Assembly: GCA_018195615.1 (NCBI GenBank)
Contig: JAGTPG010000001.1
Coordinates: 1,674,001 to 1,738,000 of the forward strand
Length of the DNA: 64,000 bases
DNA from: Streptomyces tuirus
GTDB lineage: Bacteria > Actinomycetota > Actinomycetes > Streptomycetales > Streptomycetaceae
Reading direction: 5' to 3'
In this document: positions 27,407-35,369 of the stretch, piece by piece
Position numbering within the stretch: the first letter of the stretch is position 1
How the letters are laid out: every line of letters begins with the position of its first letter
The notes under the pieces: model-generated
The model's input: only the letters and a program-made list of their open reading frames with translations
Told to the model about the DNA's origin: nothing
Database searches by the model: none
Position numbers and translations under genes: made by a program

Positions 27407-28973
27407 GCCAGCCACACCTTGTCGAAGCGGGCCCAGTCCAGGGTGTTGGCGGGGGCCTTGGTCTCGACTCCCCGGACGTTGCGGGCCGTTCCGAGGATCC
27501 AGTCGGCGAAGCCCCAGATCAGGAAGCCGCCCTCGGTGTACAGGCGGCGTTGCATCCGCTCGTAGACAGCCGCCCGCTCGGTCTTGTCGCGGGTGGACTG
27601 GGCCTGCTGGTAGAGGGCGTCGAAGTCCTTGTGCTGCCACTTGGTGGCGTTGGTGGTGGAGTCGGAGAGCAACCGCTGGGAGATGTGGGCCTCGATGGGC
27701 ATGGCGCCGGAGCGGTAGCAGCACAGGGTGCCGCCGTCGAGGATGTCGCTCCAGTAGGAGTCCTTGCTGCCCATCTTCACGTCGATCGTGACGCCCGCCT
27801 TCGCGGCCTGGTCGCGGAAGATGCCGGCGGCCTCGGTGAACCCGGCGGCGACCGCCGAGGTGTCCAGGGTGACCTTCAGCTTCTCGGCGCCGGCCTGCTT
27901 GAGCAGGGCGCGGGCCCGGTCGAGGTCCTGTTCGCGCTGCGGGAGACCGTCGGCGTAGTACTGGTAGCCCTTGCCGAACAGGTCGTTGCCGATCTCGCCC
28001 GCGCCGGACAGGGCACCGTCGACGAGTTCCTTCCGGTCGGCGATGAGGAAGAACGCCTCGCGCACCCGCCGGTCGTCGAAGGGCGGCCGGTCGGTCTTCA
28101 TGCAGAACGCCTGCATGGCACTGTTGCGGAGCCGCACGATCTCGATCTGGCCCCGGCCCTCGTGGGCGCGGGCGGTGGTGGGGTTGAGCTCATGGGCGTA
28201 CTCGACCTGGCCCGCGAGGAGGGCGTTGACGCGCGCGGACTCCTCGTTGGCGACCACGAACTCGATCTCGTCGAGGTGCGGGGCGCCGTCCCAGTACTCC
28301 TCGTGGCGGCGGAAGACGGCGGAGCGGCCGGGCGTGAAGGAGACGAACCGGAAGGGGCCGGAGCCGATCGGCTTCTTGTCGAAGTCGGTGGCGTGCTCGG
28401 GACGATGTACGCGCCGAACGCCGCGAGGACGTTGGGGAATTCGGCCGTCGGGCGCTTGAGGACGAACTCGACGGTGCGCTCGCCCGTGGCGCGGCTGGCG
28501 TCGAGGTCGATGGGTTCCAGGGAGGCCTTGGCGCGGAACGCCTGCTTCGGGTCGGCGATGCGGCGGTAGCTGTGCAGGACGTCCTGGGCGGTGACCGGCT
28601 TGCCGTCGTGGAAGGCGGCCTTGCGGAGGGTGACCTGCCAGCGGTCGAGGGTCTTGTTCGGCTCCCACTTCTCGGCGAGGCGAGGCTGGGCGGCGAGGTC
28701 GGGGCCGTAGTCGGCGAGCTTGTCGTAGAGGGCCTTGGCGCGGGCGACGTCGGCGAACAGATTGGCCAGGTGCGGGTCGAGGGTCTCGCTCGCGCCGCCC
28801 CCGGCGAAGGCCGCGCGCAGGCGTCCGCCGCGCTTCGGTGTCCCGCCCCGGCTGTCACCGCCCGCCGTGTCGTCGGTGCCGCCGCCGCAGCCGACCAGGG
28901 CGAGGGCGGCGGCGCCGGTGGTGGCGGTGAGGAAGCCTCGGCGGCGCAGACCGGGGAAACGTTCGTCGTACAT
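27403..28973 (-). CDS. ABC transporter substrate-binding lipoprotein, family 5 (apparent frameshift near 28400)
   Basis: The repaired protein has 523 residues. The N-terminus has a twin-arginine-like RRRGFLTATTG and a lipobox LVGC, so it is a likely Tat-exported lipoprotein. SBP_bac_5 features follow: LDPHLANLFADVARAKALYD, KWEPNKTLDRWQVTLRKAAF, and IGSGPFRFVSFTPG. The frame breaks between AYIVP and EHATDF at about 28398; one added base restores it. Family-5 proteins bind peptides, nickel, or metal chelates such as opine metallophores. Its start follows the methyltransferase stop by 15 bases, the largest gap in the operon. Confidence 0.91.
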
Positions 28974-28988
28974 GGCTGGTCCTTAGTG

Positions 28989-29780
28989 TCAGTGGGTGTG
29001 CGGGCGGCGCGCGACGAGGTGCAGCCGGTCGCCGTCGGTCGTCCGGCCGGGCGACTCGCCCTCCTGCCAGCGCCGTTCGGTGCGCGGGCCGGGGCCGTCG
29101 TGGAGTTCGAGCACCTCGAAGCCGTGCGCGGCGAGGAAGCGCCGCAGCTCGTGCGGGAACAGCAGCCGCCAGGCGGAGTGCTGGGTGACGGGCGGGGATC
29201 CGTCGTCCGTGGCCCATACGCGGGTGCGGCGCAGCAGCTGGGCGGTGCGGTCGACGGAGAGACTCGTCGTGGACCGGTAGGCCGTGCCCTGCCAGGTGAA
29301 CTCGTCGACGGCGGGCCGGTCGAGCAGGTCCGTACGCCCCAGGAAGTACGCCCCGTTGCGCATCTCGGCCACCAGCAGCCCGCCCGGCGCGAGGGCGTCG
29401 CGGCAGGACGCGAGGAAGCCGTCGAGCTGGTCGTTGGTGTGGCAGTACAGCAGGGAGCTGTCCAGGCAGACGATCGCGTCGAAGGCGTCGCGGCCCAGGT
29501 CGAAGCCGTGCAGGTCGGCGTGGACGTACCGCGGGCCGGGGTGGTGGGTGCGGGCGTGGGCGAGCATCGCCTCGGAGAGGTCGGCGCCGGTCACGGTCCG
29601 GCCGGCCGCGTGCAGGGCGGCGGCGTCGCGGCCGGTGCCGCAGCCCAGGTCCAGTACGCGCGGACCGGCCCCGTGGCGGCGCAGGCAGTCCTCCGTCCAC
29701 CGTGCGGCCAGCCGCTCGGCGTCGGGGAAGCGGGCTTCGTACAGCTCCGGGTTGTCGGTGAGCAGGTTGCCGCTGGTCAC
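28989..29780 (-). CDS. Class I SAM-dependent methyltransferase
   Basis: The 263-residue protein has a Rossmann methyltransferase core: RVLDLGCGTGRDAAAL (motif I), GADLSEAMLAHAR, and FDAIVCLDSSLLYC (motif IV). It begins with the helical LLTDNPELYEARFPD segment typical of small-molecule C/N/O-methyltransferases. The GTG start overlaps the upstream MFS stop (GTGA). In this operon it may decorate the small molecule made by the ATP-grasp, PLP and epimerase enzymes. The substrate is not shown by sequence. Confidence 0.92.
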   Translation of the reverse strand: MTSGNLLTDNPELYEARFPDAERLAARWTEDCLRRHGAGPRVLDLGCGTGRDAAALHAAGRTVTGADLSEAMLAHARTHHPGPRYVHADLHGFDLGRDAFDAIVCLDSSLLYCHTNDQLDGFLASCRDALAPGGLLVAEMRNGAYFLGRTDLLDRPAVDEFTWQGTAYRSTTSLSVDRTAQLLRRTRVWATDDGSPPVTQHSAWRLLFPHELRRFLAAHGFEVLELHDGPGPRTERRWQEGESPGRTTDGDRLHLVARRPHTH

Positions 29781-31012
29781 ACCTTGCTCCTCTCCCCCGC
29801 CGGGGCGGGGACGCCGGGAGCCGGGCTCGCGGGCAGGGCACCGAGCCGGTGCAGCCAGGCCACGCCGAGGGCGGAGGCGAGGCCGAAGAGGGCGCAGCAC
29901 ACCCAGGGCAGCCAGGCGGCGCCCTGTTCGCCGGCGTCCATGGCCCAGCCGACGGCGGTGTTGCCGAGGGCCGCGGCGACGCCGGAGACCACGTAGAAGA
30001 TCCCGAAGTAGGTGCCGGTCAGCCCGGGGCGGCCGAAGCCGGGGATCAGCTCCATCACGAACGGCTGGGCGACCATGACGCCGAGGTACAGCAGCAGGGC
30101 GCCGGCCAGGACGGTCACCGCGCCCGGCGCGACGGCCGGCGGCAGGAAGGCCAGTCCCATCACCGCGAGCCCGACGGCGATCCAACGCCCCCTGCTGCCC
30201 CGGGCCTTGAGGCTCCTCGTGATCCTCAGCTGCAGCGCCAGGTTGGCCACCGTACCGACGAGGAAGACGAGGCCCGCCGCCCCGTCCCAGCCGGTGGCTT
30301 CCCTCGCCCCGGCCGGCAGCAGCAGATACAGCTGGTTCTCCAGGGTGAACATGCCGACCATGGCGAGCGCGAAGGCCAGGAACGCCCGGTTGCCGAGCAC
30401 CTCGCGCCAGTCCCCGAGGACACCGCTGCCGCTCGGCTCGGCCTTGCGCGCCGGCAGGACGAGGGCCTGCGCCACGGTGAGCACCGCGAAGATCCCGGCG
30501 GCGGTCAGCGCGGACGTACGGAAGTCGACCAGGAGCAGAACGCTGCCCAGCAGCGGCCCGATGAGCGCGCCGGTCGTGGCGAACACGTTGAACAGCGCGA
30601 ACGCCTCGGCCTTGTTCTCCCCCGCCTCCTGGGCGAGATAGGCCCGCACGGCCGGGTTGAACAGCGCTCCGGCGACACCGCTGAGCACGGAGGCGGCGAG
30701 CAGCACCGCCAGCCCGTCGCCGAGCGCGAAGAGCGCGAACCCGAGGGTGCGCAGGGCGCATCCGGCGATGATGACGCCGCGCGCGCCGAGCCGGTCGGAG
30801 GCGGAGCCGCCGATGATGAACAGGCCCTGCTGGCTGAGGTTGCGGACGCCGAGCACGATGCCGACGACCGCCGCCGAGAGGCCCAGGTTCTCGGTGAGGT
30901 GGGTGGCCAGGTACGGGATGAGCAGGTAGAAGCCGGTGTTGACGCCGAGCTGGTTGACCAGCAGGAGCCGCACGGCGAGCGGGAAGCGCCGCATCTCACG
31001 CCACGTCTTCAT
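29777..31012 (-). CDS. MFS transporter (likely exporter)
   Basis: The 411-residue protein has twelve predicted helices with the MFS A-motif variant GGSASDRLGARGVI after helix 2 and a proton-coupled drug/efflux style. I place the start at the ATG 31012 (MKTWREMRRF), which has AGGAGGTGG upstream and overlaps the epimerase stop by 17 bases. Together with the ABC importer encoded downstream it gives the operon both an export and an import route, as seen in metallophore systems. The cargo is inferred only. Confidence 0.9.
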   Translation of the reverse strand: MKTWREMRRFPLAVRLLLVNQLGVNTGFYLLIPYLATHLTENLGLSAAVVGIVLGVRNLSQQGLFIIGGSASDRLGARGVIIAGCALRTLGFALFALGDGLAVLLAASVLSGVAGALFNPAVRAYLAQEAGENKAEAFALFNVFATTGALIGPLLGSVLLLVDFRTSALTAAGIFAVLTVAQALVLPARKAEPSGSGVLGDWREVLGNRAFLAFALAMVGMFTLENQLYLLLPAGAREATGWDGAAGLVFLVGTVANLALQLRITRSLKARGSRGRWIAVGLAVMGLAFLPPAVAPGAVTVLAGALLLYLGVMVAQPFVMELIPGFGRPGLTGTYFGIFYVVSGVAAALGNTAVGWAMDAGEQGAAWLPWVCCALFGLASALGVAWLHRLGALPASPAPGVPAPAGERSKV

Positions 31013-32047
31013 GGACGGCCACCTCCTCGACACCCAGGCCGGGTCGGTCGGTCGCGTGTACGACGCCGTCGGTGCCGCCGATCCCGGTCCACGGGTCGTG
31101 GGCGAGCAGCAGATGCCCGTCGAGGTCGGCCCAGCGGGCCCGGTCGGCGAGGTGGACGGCGGGGGCCAGTCCGAGGCTGCTGGCGGTCAGGCAGCCGAGC
31201 ATCAGCTCGGTGCCGCTGCCTTCGAGCGACTCGGCGATGCGCAGGGCCGCGTGCGGCCCGCCGCACTTGGCGAGCTTGACGTTGACGCCGTGGACCCGTC
31301 CGGCGAGGCGGCGGACGTCGTCCAGGCCGACGGCGTCCTCGTCGGCGATGACGGGCAGTGGTGCGCGCTGCGCGAGGGCGCCCAGGGCGTCCGGGTCGCC
31401 GGGGGCGACGGGCTGCTCGACGGCTTCCACGCCGAGGTCGGCGAAGCGCGGCAGCAGGGCGTCCGCCTGCGGCACGGACCAGGCCCCGTTGGGGTCGAGG
31501 AGGAGCCGGACCCGGGGGGCGGCGTCCCGGATGACGCGGACGCGCTCGATGTCGTCCTCGGGGTCGGGCGCGCCCGCCTTGACCTTGATGACCTGGAAGC
31601 CGCTCGCGGCGAGCCGGCGGGCTTCTGCCGCCGCACGGCCCAGGGCCGTGATGCCGATGGTGCGGGCGGTGGCGGTGACGGGCGGTGCGGCGGCTCCGAG
31701 GAGACGGTGCACGGGGACACCCGCGCGCTTGCCGGTCAGGTCGAGCAGCGCCGACTCGACAGCGGCGGTGACGGCGGGCGGTACCTCCCGAAGGGCGTCT
31801 CCCCCGCCCGCAGGGCCTCCAGGGCGCTCTCCGGGTCGGCGAAACGGCTCAGGTCGACGCCGGTGAGGAGCCGGACGAGCCTCTCGGTGCCCAGTCCTTG
31901 GTACACGCTGGTGACGGCCTCGCCGTGGCCGCGCAGTCCGTCGTGCTCGACGGTCAGCCACACGGCGTCGCGTGCGGCCATGGTGGAACGGGAGATGCGC
32001 AGCGGCTCGGCGAGTTCGAGGCGTACGGTGCGCAGGGTGGACTTCAC
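30996..32047 (-). CDS. Enolase-superfamily dipeptide epimerase-like protein (apparent frameshift near 31788)
   Basis: The repaired protein has 350 residues and the MR/MLE fold: an N-terminal capping domain (TVRLELAEPLRISRSTM) and a barrel with VIKVKAG (the KxK general bases), LLLDPNGAWS (metal Asp), EQPV (metal Glu), VIADEDAV (metal Asp/Glu) and NVKLAKCGG (the opposite Lys). This set fits L-Ala-D/L-Glu and related dipeptide epimerases or N-succinylamino-acid racemases. The frame breaks at CCC 31787-31789; one added C rejoins GETPFGEVPPAV. The GTG start overlaps the PLP-enzyme stop. In context it may epimerise an amino acid or dipeptide intermediate. Confidence 0.9.
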
Positions 32048-33132
32048 GAGCTCTCTTCCTGGAGGGCGGGGACGGCGAGCGGGTCGCTGACCCGGGTGCA
32101 GCGGACCCAGCCGGCGGCTTCCGCCGCCTGCGGGTGCGGTATCTCGACGGGCCGGGTGGCGGCGGTGGACGGGTCGAGGCCGTGGGCGGTGGTGAAGTCG
32201 TCGTCGTAGACCGTGCCGAGGTAGCGGTGCGGGCCGTCGGGGAAGACGGTGGCGACGACCGCTCCGGGATGGACGCGGGCGGCCCAGGCGGCGACCCGGG
32301 CCGCGGCGCCGGTGCTCCAGCCGCCGCTGACGAAGGCGCCGCGCGCCAGTGCGCGGCAGCTGTCCACGGCCTCGGCCGGGCCCACCCAGTGGACCTCGTC
32401 GAAGGCGTCGTAGGCGACGTTGCGCGGGTGGATGCTGCTGCCCAGGCCGCGCATCAGCCGGGGCCGGGCGGGCTGGCCGAAGATGGTGGAGCCGGTGGCG
32501 TCGACGCCGATGAGCCGCAGAGCCGGCCAGTGCCGCCGCAGCGGGCCGATGATGCCGGCGCTGTGGCCGCCGGTGCCGACGCTGCACACCAGGATGTCGA
32601 GGTGGTCGAGCTGCACGGCGAGTTCGGCGGCCAGGGAGGCGTACCCGGCGGTGTTGTCGGGGTTGTTGTACTGGTCGGGCCAGTAGGCGCCGGGCAGTTC
32701 GGCGAGCAGATCCCGCAGCCGGGCGAGGCGGGCGGCCTGCCAGCCTCCCTGCGGCGCCGGCCGGTCCACGACCTCCAGCCGCACTCCGTGGGCGCGCAGC
32801 AACTGCCGCATGGACGGCTCCAGTTCGCTGTCGCCGACCAGTACGACGGGGTGGCCGAGGGCCTGTCCGGCGAAGGCGAGGCCGATGCCGAGGGTGCCGG
32901 AGGTGGACTCCACCACGGGGGCGCCGGGCAGCAGTTCGCCGCGCTCGCGGGCGCCCAGCAGCATGGACACGGCGGCCCGGGCCTTCATCCCGCCCGCCGC
33001 GAGCCCTTCGAGTTTGGCCCAGAAGCCAGGGTTCGGGCCGGGCAGGTCCGCGGTGATACGGGCCAGTGGGGTACGGCCGACCAGGGAGAGCAGTTCCCGT
33101 CGCGCGGCCGGCCGGAGCGCGGTCGCGGTCAT
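32044..33132 (-). CDS. PLP-dependent cysteine synthase-family enzyme
   Basis: The 362-residue fold-type II enzyme has a probable Schiff-base lysine K50 in GGMKARAA, the substrate loop STSGTLG and the phosphate loop SVGTGGHSAGI. Relatives include O-acetylserine sulfhydrylase, cystathionine beta-synthase and SbnA-type enzymes that make 2,3-diaminopropionate precursors for siderophores. The ATG at 33132 overlaps the DUF364 stop by four bases. By context it probably performs a beta-replacement on an activated serine or related amino acid for the product of this operon. Confidence 0.9.
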   Translation of the reverse strand: MTATALRPAARRELLSLVGRTPLARITADLPGPNPGFWAKLEGLAAGGMKARAAVSMLLGARERGELLPGAPVVESTSGTLGIGLAFAGQALGHPVVLVGDSELEPSMRQLLRAHGVRLEVVDRPAPQGGWQAARLARLRDLLAELPGAYWPDQYNNPDNTAGYASLAAELAVQLDHLDILVCSVGTGGHSAGIIGPLRRHWPALRLIGVDATGSTIFGQPARPRLMRGLGSSIHPRNVAYDAFDEVHWVGPAEAVDSCRALARGAFVSGGWSTGAAARVAAWAARVHPGAVVATVFPDGPHRYLGTVYDDDFTTAHGLDPSTAATRPVEIPHPQAAEAAGWVRCTRVSDPLAVPALQEESS

Positions 33133-33971
33133 CGCTCGCCTCCCGGACAGGAGCCGCCGTAGCGGTGTACGACACCGGGGCCGCCGTCCAGCCAGAAGAA
33201 CGGGTACGGCTCCGCGCACACCGCGCTGACGCCCTGCCCGAGGAAGCGCGGCAGGACGGCGCTTCCGGTCTGGGCGAACATCACCAGCTGCTTGCCATGT
33301 GCCAGCGCGTGCCGCCTCAGTGGTTCGAAGGTGCCGTTGCCCAGGGTCATGCCGGAGACGAGCAGCGCGTCACAGCGGCCGGCCTCGGCGAGCGCGTCGG
33401 CGAGGACCGGCTCGCCCCACTCGGTCTCGCCGCCCTTGAGATCGCAGGGGACGTAGCGCAGACCGCGCGAACGCAGGGCCTCCAGCAGGGAGTTGACCAC
33501 TCCCACCACCAGTACGGTGGCGCCCGGCGGCAGGTCGAGCAGGCCGACGACGGCCGTGGCCCGGGCCCGGGACTTCTCCAGGGAAGAACCGGCGGGCAGC
33601 GGTACGGGCACGGCCCCCTGGGCCGGGGTGTGCGGCAGGACGTGCATCAGGTAGGCGTCCAGGGCCGCCACGCGCACCGGCGGCAGCGGGTGCCGCAGCA
33701 GTCGCGCCACGTCCGCGCCCACGCACTCCTCGACCGCGCTGTCCGGCAGCGCGCCGGGCTCGACCGCGCAGGAGCCGACGGCCTCGGCGAGGCGCAGGCT
33801 GAGCACTTCGTTGCGGTAGCCGGTGCCGCGCCCGTCGTGCCGGACGGCCTGCCGGGTGGTGAAGGCGACGGCGATGCGGAACGTGCCCGGGTCGGGCCCG
33901 AGTTCGCCATCGCCCACCCGGCGTATGAGGTCGTCGTACGAGCTGAGAGTGGCGTTGACGGCGGTGGTCAT
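33129..33971 (-). CDS. Rossmann-like DUF364 (DUF4213/DUF364) protein, putative heavy-metal chelation family
   Basis: The 280-residue protein has an N-terminal DUF4213-like domain (about 1-120; IAVAFTTRQAVRHDGRGTGY) and a C-terminal Rossmann-like DUF364 domain with CDLKGGETEWGEP and the hallmark LLVSGMTLGNGTFEPLL-like stretch near 220. Pfam labels DUF364 a putative heavy-metal chelation domain. The biochemical role is not established. Its place between the ATP-grasp ligase and the PLP enzyme, with four-base overlaps on both sides, marks it as a core biosynthetic member of this operon. Confidence 0.86.
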   Translation of the reverse strand: MTTAVNATLSSYDDLIRRVGDGELGPDPGTFRIAVAFTTRQAVRHDGRGTGYRNEVLSLRLAEAVGSCAVEPGALPDSAVEECVGADVARLLRHPLPPVRVAALDAYLMHVLPHTPAQGAVPVPLPAGSSLEKSRARATAVVGLLDLPPGATVLVVGVVNSLLEALRSRGLRYVPCDLKGGETEWGEPVLADALAEAGRCDALLVSGMTLGNGTFEPLRRHALAHGKQLVMFAQTGSAVLPRFLGQGVSAVCAEPYPFFWLDGGPGVVHRYGGSCPGGER

Positions 33972-35223
33972 CGGATCACCAGCCCGGCCCGCAGCCCGTC
34001 CAGCAGGCCCTCGACCCGCTCCCGGGCGCCGAGTCCGCCGGGGTCGCCGGCCATGACGTGTCCCAGGTACTCGTTGTTGCTGCCGGCCGCCTGCACCGCC
34101 CTGCCCGGCTCGGCGAGTTGCGCCTCCAGCACGTCGGGCAGCTCCCGCAGACCGCTGCCGTCCAGCGCTTCGAGGGTGCCGGAGGCCCCGGGCACCAGGA
34201 AGCCGACGGCCGCGCTGCGCAGCCCGGTGTCGACGCGCCGCAGGTCGGGTGCGCGGCCCAGGGCGACGTCGACGAAGGCGGCGGCGAGGTCGATCCCGGT
34301 GACGTGGCGTATGAGCTCGGTGATGCGGTTCCCGGCGGGCCGGGGGTTGACCTCGACCACACGCGGCCCGGCGGAGGTCAGTTTGATCTCCGTGTGCGCC
34401 ACGACCCCGTCGGTCAGGCCGAGGGCCTTGAGCGCGGCCAGGGCGGTCTGCTCGGCGGCCTCGGTGTCGGCGAGGGTCAGGGCGGCGGGGAACATGTGGC
34501 CGGTCTCGACGAAGGCGGGCGCCCCGCCGACGCTCTTGTCGGTCACGCCCACCACATGGACCGCGCCCGCGTACGACACCGTCTCGACGCTCACCTCCGG
34601 GCCGTCCAGCAGCTCTTCCAGCAGGACCACGGGCGTGCGCCGCTGGCCCGGGCGTTGACCGGGAAGTCGGCCAGGGACCGGCAGGCGTCGGCGAGCTGGG
34701 CCTCGTCGTCCACCCGGCGGACGTACATGCCCGCGCACAGGTCCACGGGCTTGACGACGAGCGGGTAGCCGATCTCCCGTGCGGCCCGCGCGATGTCGGC
34801 CCACTCCTCGCGCACGGCGAAGCGTGGTCCCGGCACTCCGGCGTCGGCGAGCACGCGGCGGGTGGCGTCCTTGCGGCAGGCGTTCCGGACCGCCTCCGGC
34901 CCGGGGCCGGGCAGTCCGAGGCGCTCCGCGATCCGTGCCACCGCGGGCAGGTAGTAGTCGCAGGACGTGACGACACCGTCGAAGCCGAGCACCCCGTGCA
35001 GCCGCTCGACCTCCGGCAGCAGCGCCTCGACGTCGTTGGTGTCGGCGGTGATGACGTTGCGGGCGCCGAGCAGTGGGTGGGCCGTGCCCTCGGGTGCCGA
35101 GCGCAGGTAGTGGTGCAGGTCACGGGTGAGGAACGTGAACGCGTGCCCGTTCTCCCGGATCGCCCGCGGCAGCAGTCTGCTCATGGAGCCGACCCAGCTC
35201 TCGACCACCAACAGATGAGCCAC
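33968..35223 (-). CDS. ATP-grasp domain ligase (apparent frameshift near 34648)
   Basis: The repaired protein has 418 residues with a preATP-grasp domain (VVESWVGSMSRLLPRA) and the ATP-grasp core (IGYPLVVKPVDLCAGMYV; LLEELLDGPEVSVETVS; VVAHTEIKLTSAGPRVVEVNPRPAGNR has the metal-binding E-x-N-x-R). Such enzymes join a carboxylate to an amine through an acyl phosphate. The frame breaks in the run 34647-34651 and one added C on the plus strand restores it. It is the first gene of the operon. The GTG at 35223 has a GGGGGAG ribosome site and lies 94 bases from the Fur/Zur-type palindrome. Confidence 0.9.
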
Positions 35224-35316
35224 AACTCCCCCTTTCTCACAGTGGGTTCGAGGCGTGCGGGCAGCCCGGCGGACCCTCGGGAGGAGGGCGCCGGGTGTTG
35301 CCGCCGAAGACGTTAT

Positions 35317-35331
35317 CGATAATCATTTTCA
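35317..35331. promoter_or_regulatory. Fur-family (Zur-like) operator between ATP-grasp operon and peptidase
   Basis: On the minus strand this reads TGAAAATGATTATCG, a 7-1-7 palindrome whose first half (TGAAAAT) matches perfectly and whose second half matches 5 of 7 to the Streptomyces Zur type (TGAAAATgATTTTCA, from memory). It also aligns to the general Fur box at 15 of 19 positions when extended to 35312-35330. The AT-rich island is conspicuous in this genome. It lies 38 bases before the peptidase GTG and 93 bases before the ATP-grasp GTG, so one repressor could control both sides. Confidence 0.7.
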
Positions 35332-35369
35332 TTGTCACCTGCTTGGACGAAGATCTTCTGGAGACCCCC

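Noticed and set aside
35312..35332. DtxR/DmdR-type iron box
   Set aside because: The site does not contain the TTAGGTTAGGC-type inverted repeat. The Zur/Fur pattern fits better.
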